Assembly (NCBI RefSeq): GCF_900184995.1 | Contig: NZ_LT860099.1 | Location: 2,638,355 to 2,702,354, forward strand | DNA length: 64,000 bases | Source of the DNA: Konateibacter massiliensis | Lineage (GTDB): Bacteria > Bacillota > Clostridia > Lachnospirales > Lachnospiraceae | Direction of reading: 5' to 3' | In this document: positions 18,265 to 27,605 of the stretch, piece after piece | Position numbering within the stretch: position 1 is the first letter of the stretch | Layout of the letters: each line of letters starts with the position of its first letter | Program-made: the position numbers and the translations under genes | The notes under the pieces: model-generated | Database searches by the model: none | What the model saw: the letters and a program-made list of their open reading frames with translations, nothing else | Told to the model about the DNA's origin: nothing

Positions 18265-18309
18265 CAAAAAACACCGTCCCCGAAGCTTCTAAGTCTTCAA
18301 AAACAGTGC
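18265..18309 (-). terminator. Terminator of the tRNA-Lys transcript
   Basis: On the minus strand CACTGTTTTTGAAG and CTTCGGGGACGGTG pair over 14 bp with several G-U pairs, followed by TTTTTTG. It begins a few bases after the tRNA. Confidence 0.8.
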
Positions 18310-18314
18310 TCTAG

Positions 18315-18387
18315 TGCGCCAACAGGGGCTCGAACCCGGGACACCCTGATTAAGAGTCAGGTGCTCTACCAACTGAGCTATTAGCGC
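18315..18387 (-). tRNA. tRNA-Lys (anticodon CTT)
   Basis: A 73-nt cloverleaf on the minus strand. The acceptor GCGCTAA pairs with TTGGCGC (one T-G pair) and the discriminator is A. The anticodon stem CTGA/TCAG region holds the loop CTCTTAA, giving CTT. GGTTCGAGCCC forms the T arm. No CCA is encoded. Confidence 0.95.
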
Positions 18388-18555
18388 GTTTCTATCTATT
18401 ATGAATTGCCACTTGTGCAATGCAAAAATTATTATATTATATAAATTTGAATAATGCAAGCACTTTTTTTATTTTTTTCAATTTTTTTGTTACTATTTAA
18501 CTATTATAAAAAATAACGCACATTTCTTACCATAGAAGGGAGCATTTTTGCCCCC

Positions 18556-18699
18556 TTATTTTCCACCCTTTGTGTTAATTATTTTGTTGACCTCATCAAA
18601 GGATTTTTTCATCTGGCTTACCCTTGCGTTGAACGTTGGCTTATCATAGGTAATCTTGTTGATTTTGTCTTTTACCTGCTTACTGATGCTGACCGCCAT
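18556..18699 (-). CDS. Small hypothetical protein, 47 residues
   Basis: A short ORF that begins MAVSISKQVKDKINKI and ends NKIINTKGGK. It is rich in Lys, Ile and Asn, highly charged and probably helical, with no signal or membrane segment. AGAGGAG lies about eight bases upstream of the ATG, which is the main support. Another ATG, four bases upstream in a different frame, gives a shorter peptide. It sits 51 bp downstream of trmB on the same strand and a weak GC hairpin follows its stop. I do not recognise a family. Confidence 0.55.
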   Translation of the reverse strand: MAVSISKQVKDKINKITYDKPTFNARVSQMKKSFDEVNKIINTKGGK

Positions 18700-18750
18700 T
18701 TCATGGCTCCTCTTCCCTTTTCTATATCATATGCAAGAAGGAATGATTCT

Positions 18751-19395
18751 TTACCGTTCTCTCACCGCGATAAGCTTATGAATCGGATTTCCTGCTTTCG
18801 AGAATTTTTCTTCATATTCTGTCATGACATTATCCACGTTGAGCACCTCATCGTGATGTAAATCGTAAGTGCATGCCTTTAGCTCCCATCCTGCGGCCGG
18901 AATCTCCTCCACAGAAAAGTCAAACAGCAGTCTGTTGTCCGTTTTAAATTCAATACAGCTCTCCGGTTTCAGTATCACATCATACTTTTTTAAATACTCT
19001 CTTGATGTCAATCTTCTCCTTGCATGACGATCCTTTGGCCATGGATCGGAAAAATTTAGATAAATTTTATCTATTTCATATTTATTAAAAGTTTCTAAAA
19101 TATCTTCGGCATCCATTTTGACAAATTTCAGGTTTGAAAGCTCTAATTCCTTTGCTTTATCAATAGCTCTGACCAATACACTGGAATATTTTTCAATTCC
19201 TATATAATTTATATTTGAATTTTTTTGTGCGAGCGTCGTAATAAATTTTCCCTTACCCATTCCAATCTCAATATAAATGGGGTTTTCATTCCCAAATAGC
19301 TCGCTCCATTTTCCTTTTTGCTCCTCGTGATTATGAACCACATGCTCACTCTTTTCAATAGCTTCCTCTGAACCTTTTACGTTTCTTAATCTCAT
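18751..19395 (-). CDS. trmB: tRNA (guanine-N7-)-methyltransferase
   Basis: The 214-residue SAM-dependent enzyme methylates G46 in the variable loop of tRNAs. The SAM-binding segment is IEIGMGKGKFI (about 41-51). The diagnostic FSDPWPKDRHARRRL follows near residue 115, and FKTDN and EEKF lie toward the C terminus, as in other TrmB proteins. Its length is normal for the family. It is read away from the V-ATPase operon, and the intergenic gap between them is about 300 bp. Confidence 0.95.
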   Translation of the reverse strand: MRLRNVKGSEEAIEKSEHVVHNHEEQKGKWSELFGNENPIYIEIGMGKGKFITTLAQKNSNINYIGIEKYSSVLVRAIDKAKELELSNLKFVKMDAEDILETFNKYEIDKIYLNFSDPWPKDRHARRRLTSREYLKKYDVILKPESCIEFKTDNRLLFDFSVEEIPAAGWELKACTYDLHHDEVLNVDNVMTEYEEKFSKAGNPIHKLIAVRER

Positions 19396-19518
19396 CTTCT
19401 ACCTCATATTTCTTTTATCATTTTTATTATTTTTTAAGTTTTTTATTATTTTACAATAAATTAGAAATTTTTTAAAGTTTATTCGGCTTTTTAGTCAAAT
19501 TTTGTGTCAAAATGACTA

Positions 19519-19546
19519 TGGACTTTAGCCGAAAAAGTAGTATGAT
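19519..19546 (+). promoter_or_regulatory. Probable V-ATPase operon promoter
   Basis: TGGACT (19519-19524), 16 bp and TATGAT (19541-19546) fit a sigma-A promoter about 150 bp before the first gene. The -35 region lies inside an imperfect inverted repeat (CGGCT at 19484 with AGCCG at 19527, inner TAGTCA/TGACTA), which may be an operator. Confidence 0.5.
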
Positions 19547-19552
19547 AAGAAG

Positions 19553-19698
19553 AAGGTATGTTATGCTCTCATAGCGGAAATACTGGAACTAGCTGAAACA
19601 TTTGCTGGTTTTGTGACTTGGCGGTTTGTCTTAATCATAAAATATACAGATTATTCAAGGCTGCTGTCACAAACAATAAAATATATAGGAGGATAGTT
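19553..19698 (+). ncRNA. Structured 5' leader of the V-ATPase operon, riboswitch candidate
   Basis: The roughly 146-nt leader can fold into three consecutive stems: GTTATG/CATAGC (19560-19575), AACTAGC/GCTGGTT (19587-19610, one G-U pair) and TTTGTGAC/GTCACAAA (19610-19617 with 19666-19673). The ribosome-binding site AGGAGG at about 19687 follows 13 nt later. No T-rich terminator is present, so any control would act on translation. V-ATPase operons are among the genes known to be controlled by Na+ riboswitches (DUF1646 motif). I cannot confirm that this leader matches that consensus. Confidence 0.4.
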
Positions 19699-20010
19699 AT
19701 GGAAAAGGTAGTTAATAAACTATCAGAAATCGAAGCTGCTGCTGTTTCCATTATGGATGAAGCTAATCAGAAGAAAAAAGAACTTTCTGATAAGATGGAC
19801 CTCCAGATAGCCGCATTCGACAAAAAAGTTGATGCAGAAACTGCAAATACTCTTTCTGAATTAACTAAAAAGCTCCAAGCAGAAACAGAGCAAGATTTAG
19901 AAAGCATTGAAACTCAGATGCAAAAAGCTCTGGAAACTTTAGATGATGAGTATAATAAAAATCATTCTGCTTTAGCAAATGAGATTTTCAGTACTATTGT
20001 AAGGGAGTGA
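19699..20010 (+). CDS. V-type ATPase peripheral-stalk subunit (G/H type)
   Basis: The 103-residue protein is almost wholly alpha-helical and charged, with long coiled-coil heptads (EKVVNKLSEIEAAA, ETLDDEYNKNHSALAN). It should pair with subunit E to form the peripheral stalk. It corresponds by place and length to NtpF of Enterococcus hirae or AhaH of archaea. The start was taken at the ATG at 19699 with AGGAGG. The frame is open to 19618, but those codons fall in the structured leader. It is the first gene of the nine-gene operon. Confidence 0.85.
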   Translation: MEKVVNKLSEIEAAAVSIMDEANQKKKELSDKMDLQIAAFDKKVDAETANTLSELTKKLQAETEQDLESIETQMQKALETLDDEYNKNHSALANEIFSTIVRE

Positions 20011-20014
20011 TTTT

Positions 20015-21064
20015 ATGCTGATTGACTTATTATCGTACAGTGGTATCACCACTAAAATAAGAGCAATGGAAAGCAATCTGCTTACGGATAATGATTTTAG
20101 GGAATTTGTTGGGCTTCGAAGTGTAACAGAGGCTGCCGCTTTTTTGAAAAGCAAACCGGCTTATAAGGAATTGTTTGCTGATGTAGACGAGACCCGTATT
20201 CACAGAGGTCAGATAGAGCGTTTACTCAATATCTCTTCCTTTACGGATTTTACAAAGATTTATCGATTTGCGAACTCAAAACAGCGTGAGTTTCTTCATT
20301 TATACTTTTTGCACTACGAGGTTTCCTTATTAAAAACCTGTATGAGATCCGTATTAAACGGCAGTTTTGACCTTCCATACAGAGATGTCGTAACAGAATT
20401 TTTAAAGCGGTATTCTTCTATTGATATAGACAGTTTAGCTTCTGCCCATACAATCGAGGAATTCATTGCATGCTTAAAAGGAACCGAATATTATAAGCCG
20501 TTGTCAAAGTTATTGGATTTGACCGAGCCTACTCTCTTTGATTATGAGATGACTCTTGATTTATATTATTTCTCCCATCTGTGGGAATTGAGTCATGAGT
20601 TCTTATCAGGCAAAGAGCTGAAGAGCTTATCCGAGGCATACGGAACGAAAATCGACATGTTGAATCTTCAATGGATTTACCGTTCGAAGAAATATTATAA
20701 TATGTCCGCAGCTGATATTTACGCTCTGCTGATTCCAGTATCCTATAAGCTGAAAAAACAAGACATAGTGCACCTTGTGGAATCTGCCAATATGGAAGAT
20801 TTCAACATGAATTTGGCAAACACTCGTTATGCCAAGGCTGTACTGCCCGATGCTTTTTCCGGTGAAAGCTTAGAACATTTTTATGTTACTCTGGTGGAAA
20901 AAGTTACTTATATTAGTGCGCGCAAAAACCCTTATTCTGTGGCAATGCTCAACATGTATTTGACAAGAAAAGAGCATGAAGTCCGCAAGATTACAACTGC
21001 TCTGGAATGTATCCGCTACGGTCTAGAGGCGAGCGAGACAGTAAAATATATTAATATAAACTAA
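20015..21064 (+). CDS. ntpC: V-type ATPase subunit C
   Basis: The 349-residue helical, membrane-free protein belongs to the ATP-synthase C/AC39 (Vma6) family. It is the funnel-shaped socket that links the central stalk to the rotor ring. Recognisable family segments are LRSVTEAAAFLK near residue 30, LHLYFLHYEVSLLK near 90 and NLQWIYRSKKYYNMSA near 210, the last being the usual 'YR.KkyY' hallmark. It starts 4 bp after the first gene and is followed after 15 bp by subunit I. Confidence 0.92.
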   Translation: MLIDLLSYSGITTKIRAMESNLLTDNDFREFVGLRSVTEAAAFLKSKPAYKELFADVDETRIHRGQIERLLNISSFTDFTKIYRFANSKQREFLHLYFLHYEVSLLKTCMRSVLNGSFDLPYRDVVTEFLKRYSSIDIDSLASAHTIEEFIACLKGTEYYKPLSKLLDLTEPTLFDYEMTLDLYYFSHLWELSHEFLSGKELKSLSEAYGTKIDMLNLQWIYRSKKYYNMSAADIYALLIPVSYKLKKQDIVHLVESANMEDFNMNLANTRYAKAVLPDAFSGESLEHFYVTLVEKVTYISARKNPYSVAMLNMYLTRKEHEVRKITTALECIRYGLEASETVKYININ

Positions 21065-21079
21065 TCGGGAGGTGAAACT

Positions 21080-23008
21080 GTGATTGTTAAAATGAAATTC
21101 TTGAGTGTTACGGGACCCAAAGCCGACATTGACCGAGTTTCTGAACATTATTTATCCAAATATGACGTTCAGCTTGAAAACTCTCAGACAGAGCTTAAAA
21201 CCCTGCAAGACTTAAGACCCTATGTGGAAATAAACCCATATAAAAATCTCCTGATAAAGGCAAGTGACTATCTTAATCTTGTCACCGAAAAAGGTCCGAT
21301 TGAACCTACCTCCATTACTCTTGAGGAAACTGAGGATAAGCTCCTTAAGCTTGAAAAGGTAATTAATGACTTAAAGTTCAAGAGGCAGGCGCAAGAGGAT
21401 AAGAAGGTAAAATATTTAGACCTTCTGCACAAGATTGAACCTTTTCGGGAGTTAAATTATGATGTTGAGAAAATTCTTAACTTCAAATTTATTAAATACC
21501 GTTTTGGTAAAATATCCAAGGATTATTTTGCAAAGCTGGAACACTATATGTATTCTGATTTGGATACTATTTTCTACAGATGTCATACTGATGAGAGCTA
21601 TGTTTGGGGAGTTTACTTCCTTCCGGCTTATCAGGAAGAAAAGATTGATGACATTTATGAGTCCATGCATTTTGAAAGACTGAATTTGCCGGCTGAGTAC
21701 AACGGAACGCCTGATGAAGCTTTCCATAGGCTTGAGTCACTGATTGATTCAATTAACGATGAAATTAAGGCAATTAATAATGAGATTACAGAGAAGATTA
21801 ACTCTTCTAAGACATTCATTTACGCAGCTTACAAAACCTTGGATGAATTATCAAGAAACTTTGATGTCAGAAAGCTTGCAGCATGTACGAACAATGAGAT
21901 ATCAACCTTCTATATTGTATGCGGCTGGATGACGGAGACTGATGCCGAGGCCTTCCAGAAGGAAGTATCCGAGGACCCGAATGTATTTTGTATCATCGAA
22001 GATGAGTTCAATAACATTTTAAGCAGTCCTCCGACAAAACTGGAAAATCCAAAATTCTTCAAGCCATTTGAAATGTTCTTAAAGATGTACGGACTTCCGG
22101 CATATAATGAGTTTGACCCAACCATATTTGTAGCAATTACTTATACATTTATTTTCGGCATTATGTTCGGTGATTTAGGACAGGGCTTTATCCTGTTTGC
22201 AGGCGGTATTCTTCTTTATAAATATAAGAAGATGGACATTGCAGCAATCGTGTCCGTAGCCGGTGTGTTCTCCATGATATTCGGTGTTTTGTACGGAAGT
22301 GTGTTCGGTTTTGAGGATGTTTTTCCCGCCGTGTGGATGCACCCGATGCATACGTATGTCACCTTGCCTCTTGTAGGTAACATTAATACAATCCTTGTAC
22401 TTGCTATTGCATTTGGTATGGGATTAATCTTACTCGCCATGATATTTAATATGATTAACGGTATCAGGCAGAAGAATGTTGAAAAAATATTTTTTGACAC
22501 CAACGGTGTTGCAGGCTTTGTATTTTACGGCTCTGTTGTAGCTTGCGCCGTATTGTTTATGACAGGCAACACACTGCCGGGAGGAATTATACTCTTTGTT
22601 ATGTTCATCCTTCCGCTTATTGTCATCGCTATGAAGGAACCATTGGCTGCCCTCGTTGAGAGAAAAGCAGATGAGCTTCCAAAGGAAGTCGGCATGTTTT
22701 TAGTTCAGTCCATATTTGAACTTGTGGAGGTTTTACTGAGCTATATGTCAAACACCATTTCCTTCGTCCGTATCGGTGCCTTTGCACTGAGCCATGCGGG
22801 TATGATGCAGGTTGTTATGTCACTTGCCGGTGCTGAAAACGGTTCGCCAAACTGGATTGTAGTCGTAATCGGTAACTTACTTGTTCTTGCAATGGAAGGA
22901 CTTATCGTTGGTATTCATGTTCTTCGTCTTGAGTACTACGAGATATTCAGTCGTTTCTTCTCAGGAAGCGGCAGGGAATTTATTCCTTATTCAAAACAGA
23001 AGCAATAA
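21080..23008 (+). CDS. ntpI: V-type ATPase subunit I (a-type stator)
   Basis: The 642-residue protein has a long N-terminal cytosolic coiled-coil half (1 to about 340) and about seven membrane helices from residue 345 on. FGIMFGDLGQGF marks the start of the membrane part. The conserved arginine of the ion channel lies in NTISFVRIGAFALSHAGM near residue 570, followed by the family's typical EGLIVGIHVLRLEYYE end. It forms the ion half-channels next to the K-subunit ring. It begins with GTG (GGGAGG upstream). Confidence 0.94.
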   Translation: MIVKMKFLSVTGPKADIDRVSEHYLSKYDVQLENSQTELKTLQDLRPYVEINPYKNLLIKASDYLNLVTEKGPIEPTSITLEETEDKLLKLEKVINDLKFKRQAQEDKKVKYLDLLHKIEPFRELNYDVEKILNFKFIKYRFGKISKDYFAKLEHYMYSDLDTIFYRCHTDESYVWGVYFLPAYQEEKIDDIYESMHFERLNLPAEYNGTPDEAFHRLESLIDSINDEIKAINNEITEKINSSKTFIYAAYKTLDELSRNFDVRKLAACTNNEISTFYIVCGWMTETDAEAFQKEVSEDPNVFCIIEDEFNNILSSPPTKLENPKFFKPFEMFLKMYGLPAYNEFDPTIFVAITYTFIFGIMFGDLGQGFILFAGGILLYKYKKMDIAAIVSVAGVFSMIFGVLYGSVFGFEDVFPAVWMHPMHTYVTLPLVGNINTILVLAIAFGMGLILLAMIFNMINGIRQKNVEKIFFDTNGVAGFVFYGSVVACAVLFMTGNTLPGGIILFVMFILPLIVIAMKEPLAALVERKADELPKEVGMFLVQSIFELVEVLLSYMSNTISFVRIGAFALSHAGMMQVVMSLAGAENGSPNWIVVVIGNLLVLAMEGLIVGIHVLRLEYYEIFSRFFSGSGREFIPYSKQKQ

Positions 23009-23080
23009 AATTTATAATATATTTTTATCAAAAAATTACATCAAAAAAGATTTTATTTAATGAAAGAGGAGGTCACATTT

Positions 23081-23506
23081 ATGTTGACAAAAATTATTTT
23101 AGTAGCTGCACTTATTCTTAGTATCATCGTTCCTTTCGGAGCTTATTTAATCGGGGAAAAGAACAGAGGACGTTTTAAAACTTCTTTAGCTGTTAACGTA
23201 TTCTTTTTCTTTGGCACAATTGCTATTTCCAGTATTTTCTTATTCAGCGGAAACCCAGTACAGGCTGCTGAAGCTACAACTACTGCTGCTTCAGGCGTAG
23301 GTTTAGGTTACATTGCTGCTGCTTTATCAACTAGTATTTCTTGTATTGGTGCCGGTATCGCCGTTGCAAGTGCCGCAAGTTCAGCTCTTGGTGCAATCAG
23401 TGAAGATTCAAGTATCCTTGGTAAATCACTTATCTTCGTTGCTCTTGCAGAGGGAGTTGCTCTGTACGGACTTATCGTTTCTATCATGATTTTAGGTAAA
23501 TTATAG
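23081..23506 (+). CDS. ntpK: V-type ATPase proteolipid subunit K
   Basis: The 141-residue rotor-ring subunit starts at the ATG at 23081 (GAGGAGG eight bases upstream). An in-frame ATG at 23060 would put the ribosome-binding site inside the gene. The C-terminal half (about 72-141) is a normal c-type hairpin: Gly/Ala-rich helix with GAGIAVASAASSALGAISED, then VALAEGVALYGLIVSIMIL with the ion-binding Glu. The N-terminal half has two hydrophobic helices (about 3-24 and 35-56) without the c-type Gly/Ala pattern or a carboxylate, and ends in VQAAEA (60-65), which looks like a signal-peptidase site. Confidence 0.88.
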   Translation: MLTKIILVAALILSIIVPFGAYLIGEKNRGRFKTSLAVNVFFFFGTIAISSIFLFSGNPVQAAEATTTAASGVGLGYIAAALSTSISCIGAGIAVASAASSALGAISEDSSILGKSLIFVALAEGVALYGLIVSIMILGKL

Positions 23507-23526
23507 GAAAAGGAAAGCCCACTAAT

Positions 23527-23835
23527 ATGAAAATATATCTGATTAGTGATAATATTGATACCTATACGGGAATGAGACTTGCAGGCGTTGAAGGTGCGGT
23601 TGTTCATGAACGAAATGAATTAAAAGAAGAATTGGAAAAGGTTCTGGCCGATAAATCAGTTGGTATTATACTGCTGACTGAGAAATTCGGCCGCGAATTT
23701 CCTGACATCATTGATGATGTCAAGTTAAATCGGAAACTTCCGCTGATCGTTGAAATCCCGGATAGACACGGAACCGGCCGTAAACCAGACTTTATCACTG
23801 CTTATGTAAATGAAGCCATAGGCTTAAAGCTTTAG
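23527..23835 (+). CDS. ntpG: V-type ATPase subunit F
   Basis: The 102-residue small soluble protein has the alternating alpha/beta pattern of the V-ATPase F family: MKIYLISDNIDTYTGMRLAGVEG at the N terminus and VGIILLTEKFGREFP in the middle. It binds the central stalk subunit D. The name follows E. hirae, where this subunit is NtpG. It lies 20 bp after K and 20 bp before the chosen start of E, so it is in the same transcript. Its length is normal. Confidence 0.9.
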   Translation: MKIYLISDNIDTYTGMRLAGVEGAVVHERNELKEELEKVLADKSVGIILLTEKFGREFPDIIDDVKLNRKLPLIVEIPDRHGTGRKPDFITAYVNEAIGLKL

Positions 23836-23855
23836 AAGAAAGATAGGTGAAACTA

Positions 23856-24443
23856 TTGACGTTAGAAGAAAAATTACAGCATTTTCAAGAATTTACCTTG
23901 CAGGATGCAAAGGCAAAAAGTGTTCAGATGATTGATGAATATAACGCCTCTCTTGAGAAATCGTTTGAAGAACACAAGGAAAAAAAGCTTCGCCAGGCTC
24001 AAGTAGAATTAAAAATAGAAAAAGAAAATTTGAAGCGTAATAAAAATAAAGCGTTATCTAAGCAGAATCTTGAAGTCAAAAGAAAGATTACAAGAAAGCA
24101 GGAGGAGTTAAAAGGAAAGCTCTTTGTTGAAGTAAAGGACTTACTTTCTAAATATATGGAAACTCCTGAATATGAAAAGCTTTTAATTTCTCAAATTAAC
24201 GCTGCTAAGAATTTTGCAAAAAATGAAGACATCGTTATCTATATTGATCCTGCGGACTCCTCCAGACAATCCAGCTTGGAGGCTGCAACTAATACATCGC
24301 TTACTGTAAGTGAATATTCCTTCCTCGGAGGAACGAGAGCTGCCATAAAAGCCAGAAACATCTTAATTGACAACTCTTTTGAGACCTTACTTGCAGAAGC
24401 AAGAGCAAAATTTATATTTAACGGAGGTATCTCCAATGACTAA
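23856..24443 (+). CDS. ntpE: V-type ATPase peripheral-stalk subunit E
   Basis: The 195-residue protein has a long charged N-terminal coiled coil (about 15-100, many Lys and Glu) and a globular C-terminal domain ending in RNILIDNSFETLLAEARAKFIFNGG, the typical subunit E end. I chose the TTG at 23856 because AGGTGA stands five bases before it. The GTG at 23847 overlaps that ribosome-binding site. It pairs with the small subunit at the start of the operon to form the stalk. The end overlaps the start of subunit A by 8 bp. Confidence 0.88.
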   Translation: MTLEEKLQHFQEFTLQDAKAKSVQMIDEYNASLEKSFEEHKEKKLRQAQVELKIEKENLKRNKNKALSKQNLEVKRKITRKQEELKGKLFVEVKDLLSKYMETPEYEKLLISQINAAKNFAKNEDIVIYIDPADSSRQSSLEAATNTSLTVSEYSFLGGTRAAIKARNILIDNSFETLLAEARAKFIFNGGISND

Positions 24444-26202
24444 AACTGGAATTATATATGGTGTAAACGGACCAATTGTTTACCTTCGCGGCAATACAGG
24501 CTTTAAAATGTCTGAAATGGTTTACGTTGGTAAAGAAAATTTGGTAGGTGAAGTAATCAATCTGACTACTGACACCACCACCGTACAGGTTTATGAGGAA
24601 ACAACCGGTATCAAACCAGGTGAAGAAGTAACAGCCACTGGTGATGCTATTTCTGTTACACTCGGACCTGGTATTTTAAATAATATTTTTGACGGTATTG
24701 AACGTCCACTTAGTGAAATTGCCAAAGAAGGCGGTGCTTATATCAACCGTGGTGTAAGTGTTGATTCTCTTGACACTGCAAAGCTTTGGGATGTTCATAT
24801 GACTGTAAAAGTGGGTCAGGAAATATATGGCGGTACCATTATTGCCGAGGTTCCTGAGACATCCGCTATCACTCATAAGTCCATGGTTCCTCCTAACGTA
24901 GAGGGACGCATTGTGAGCGTTGTAGAAGACGGACAATATAACATTACTGATACAATCGCTGTTGTTCAGTTACTTGACGGTACAGAGATGAAATTGACCT
25001 TGGCTCAGAAATGGCCAATCCGTGTTCCTAGACCTACACAGAAACGTTTCCCTACCTCCGTTCCGCTTATCACAGGACAGAGAATATTGGATACTCTTTT
25101 TCCAATCGCAAAGGGCGGTACTGCTGCAATTCCTGGAGGTTTCGGTACCGGTAAGACAATGACACAGCACCAGATTGCTAAATGGTCTGACGCTGACATT
25201 ATCGTTTACATCGGTTGTGGAGAGCGTGGAAACGAGATGACACAGGTTTTGGAAGATTTCTCTCAGTTGGTTGACCCTAAGTCCGGAAATCCTTTGATGG
25301 ACAGAACAACTCTGATTGCAAATACTTCAAACATGCCGGTTGCTGCCCGTGAGGCAAGTATTTACACCGGAATTACCCTTGCTGAGTATTACAGAGACAT
25401 GGGTTATGATGTAGCTATCATGGCAGACTCCACTTCCCGTTGGGCGGAAGCACTTCGTGAGCTTTCCGGACGTCTGGAGGAAATGCCTGCCGAGGAAGGT
25501 TTCCCAGCTTACCTTGCTTCCAAATTATCCGCTTTCTATGAGAGAGCCGGTATGATGGAAAACTTAAACGGTACAGAAGGCTCCGTATCGATTATCGGTG
25601 CAGTATCCCCACAGGGTGGTGACTTCTCTGAGCCGGTTACACAGAATACGAAGCGTTTCGTAAGATGCTTCTGGGGACTTGATAAATCTCTTGCTTATGC
25701 ACGTCACTTCCCTGCTATTCACTGGCTGACCAGTTATAGTGAATATATGGATGATTTGACTCCTTGGTACAGAAGTAATGTTTCTGCAAACTTTATGGAA
25801 TGTAGAAGCCAGATAATTTCTCTGTTAAACCAGGAAAGCAGCTTGATGGAAATTGTTAAGCTGATTGGTAGCGATGTTCTTCCTGATGAGCAGAAGCTTG
25901 TTCTTGAGATTGCAAAGGCAATCCGTTTAGGCTTCTTACAGCAGAATGCCTTCCACCCGGAAGATACCTGCGTTCCAATGGAAAAGCAGTACAAGATGAT
26001 GGATGTTATTTTATACTTATATACGAAATCAAAAGCTTTGGTTGCTATGGGTATGCCGATGTCCGTTTTGAAGGAAGACAATATCTTCGAGCGTGTTGTT
26101 TCGGTTAAATATGATGTGGCAAACAGCGAACTGGAGAAGCTTGACCAGTTAAAGAAAGACATTGATGATTTCTATAATAAAGTAATCGATAAGAATGCAT
26201 AA
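24436..26202 (+). CDS. ntpA: V-type ATPase catalytic subunit A
   Basis: The 588-residue catalytic subunit carries the P-loop GGFGTGKT near residue 235, Walker [18 protein letters not shown], and the roughly 90-residue 'non-homologous' insertion that distinguishes V/A-type A subunits from F-type beta. It hydrolyses or makes ATP in the A3B3 head. The start was placed at the ATG at 24436 ([15 protein letters not shown]), with GGAGG upstream inside the end of subunit E. The frame is open further left but only within that gene. Confidence 0.96.
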   Translation: MTKTGIIYGVNGPIVYLRGNTGFKMSEMVYVGKENLVGEVINLTTDTTTVQVYEETTGIKPGEEVTATGDAISVTLGPGILNNIFDGIERPLSEIAKEGGAYINRGVSVDSLDTAKLWDVHMTVKVGQEIYGGTIIAEVPETSAITHKSMVPPNVEGRIVSVVEDGQYNITDTIAVVQLLDGTEMKLTLAQKWPIRVPRPTQKRFPTSVPLITGQRILDTLFPIAKGGTAAIPGGFGTGKTMTQHQIAKWSDADIIVYIGCGERGNEMTQVLEDFSQLVDPKSGNPLMDRTTLIANTSNMPVAAREASIYTGITLAEYYRDMGYDVAIMADSTSRWAEALRELSGRLEEMPAEEGFPAYLASKLSAFYERAGMMENLNGTEGSVSIIGAVSPQGGDFSEPVTQNTKRFVRCFWGLDKSLAYARHFPAIHWLTSYSEYMDDLTPWYRSNVSANFMECRSQIISLLNQESSLMEIVKLIGSDVLPDEQKLVLEIAKAIRLGFLQQNAFHPEDTCVPMEKQYKMMDVILYLYTKSKALVAMGMPMSVLKEDNIFERVVSVKYDVANSELEKLDQLKKDIDDFYNKVIDKNA

Positions 26203-26217
26203 GGAGGAGGTTATAAT

Positions 26218-27594
26218 ATGTCAATTGAATATTTAGGACTTAGTCAAATTAACGGCCCCCTTATCGTTTTGGAAGGTGTTCAGGATGCCGCATTTGAGGA
26301 AATCGTTGAACTTACCGTAGAAGGCAATCAAAAGAAATTGGGTCGTATTGTTGAAATTTACGATGATAAGGCAATTATTCAGGTATTTGAAGGAACAGAA
26401 AACATGTCCCTGAAAAATACTCACACAAAATTAACAGGACATCCGATGGAAATCGCTCTTTCCACCAGCATGCTCGGACGTACTTTCAATGGTATCGGTG
26501 AGCCGATTGATGGTTTAGGACCTATCATGTCCAATGTAAAAAAGAATGTTAACGGTTTACCGCTTAACCCGGTTACGCGTGAATATCCTCGTAACTATAT
26601 CCGTACCGGTATCTCAGCTATCGACGGACTTACCACACTGATCCGTGGACAGAAGCTTCCTATTTTCTCAGGAAACGGTCTTCCTCATGATCAGCTCGCT
26701 GCACAGATTGTACAGCAGGCTTCCCTTGGAGATGACTCCGATGAAGACTTTGCTATCGTTTTCTGCGCGATGGGTGTAAAATATGACGTTGCTGAGTTCT
26801 TCCGCCGTACCTTTGAGGAGAGCGGTGTTTCAGACCACGTTGCTATGTTCCTTAATTTAGCAAACGATCCGGTTGTAGAAAGATTGATTACACCAAAGGT
26901 TGCTTTGACCTTGGCTGAGTATTTGGCATTTGAGAAGAACATGCATATTCTTGTTATCTTAACAGATATGACTTCCTATGCGGAGGCAATGCGTGAGGTT
27001 TCCTCTTCAAAGGGTGAAATCCCATCCAGAAAGGGCTTCCCGGGCTATCTTTACAGTGAGCTCGCTACTATTTACGAAAGAGCCGGAATTGTACAGGGCA
27101 TCAACGGATCTGTGACACAGATTCCAATTTTAACAATGCCGAATGATGATATTACACATCCAATTCCTGACTTAACAGGATACATTACAGAGGGACAGAT
27201 TGTATTAGACCGCAGTATTCACGGAAAGTCCATCTACCCTCCAATCAATGTTCTTCCTTCTCTTTCCCGTCTGATGAAGGACGGTATCGGTGAAGGCTAT
27301 ACAAGAGCAGATCATCAGGACGTTGCAAACCAGCTCTTCTCTTCCTATGCAAAGGTTGGTGAGGCGAGAGCACTTGCTTCCGTTATCGGTGAGGATGAGC
27401 TTTCTCCTATCGATAAGAAATACTTAAAATTCGGTCTTGCCTTTGAAGCTGAATATGTAGGCCAGGGCCCGGCTGAGAACAGAACAATTGAACAAACCTT
27501 AGATTTAGGCTGGAGACTCCTTGGATTACTTCCTAAGGAAGAACTTGACCGTATTGATACAAAGATTCTTGATAAATATTATAAAGCTGAATAA
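26218..27594 (+). CDS. ntpB: V-type ATPase non-catalytic subunit B
   Basis: The 458-residue partner of subunit A alternates with it in the head. The N terminus [47 protein letters not shown] and [19 protein letters not shown] are family signatures. The P-loop is degenerate (SGNGLPHD), as expected for the regulatory subunit. It starts 15 bp after A with AAGGAGGAGG upstream. Confidence 0.96.
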   Translation: MSIEYLGLSQINGPLIVLEGVQDAAFEEIVELTVEGNQKKLGRIVEIYDDKAIIQVFEGTENMSLKNTHTKLTGHPMEIALSTSMLGRTFNGIGEPIDGLGPIMSNVKKNVNGLPLNPVTREYPRNYIRTGISAIDGLTTLIRGQKLPIFSGNGLPHDQLAAQIVQQASLGDDSDEDFAIVFCAMGVKYDVAEFFRRTFEESGVSDHVAMFLNLANDPVVERLITPKVALTLAEYLAFEKNMHILVILTDMTSYAEAMREVSSSKGEIPSRKGFPGYLYSELATIYERAGIVQGINGSVTQIPILTMPNDDITHPIPDLTGYITEGQIVLDRSIHGKSIYPPINVLPSLSRLMKDGIGEGYTRADHQDVANQLFSSYAKVGEARALASVIGEDELSPIDKKYLKFGLAFEAEYVGQGPAENRTIEQTLDLGWRLLGLLPKEELDRIDTKILDKYYKAE

Positions 27595-27605
27595 GAGGTG
27601 ATTCA

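Noticed and set aside
18388..18555. Further RNA gene between tRNA-Lys and the 47-codon ORF
   Set aside because: The stretch is almost pure A/T with no conserved stem or tRNA-like motif.
23060..23080. Earlier ATG for the K subunit
   Set aside because: It would place the GAGGAGG ribosome-binding site inside the coding region. The ATG at 23081 is ideally spaced.
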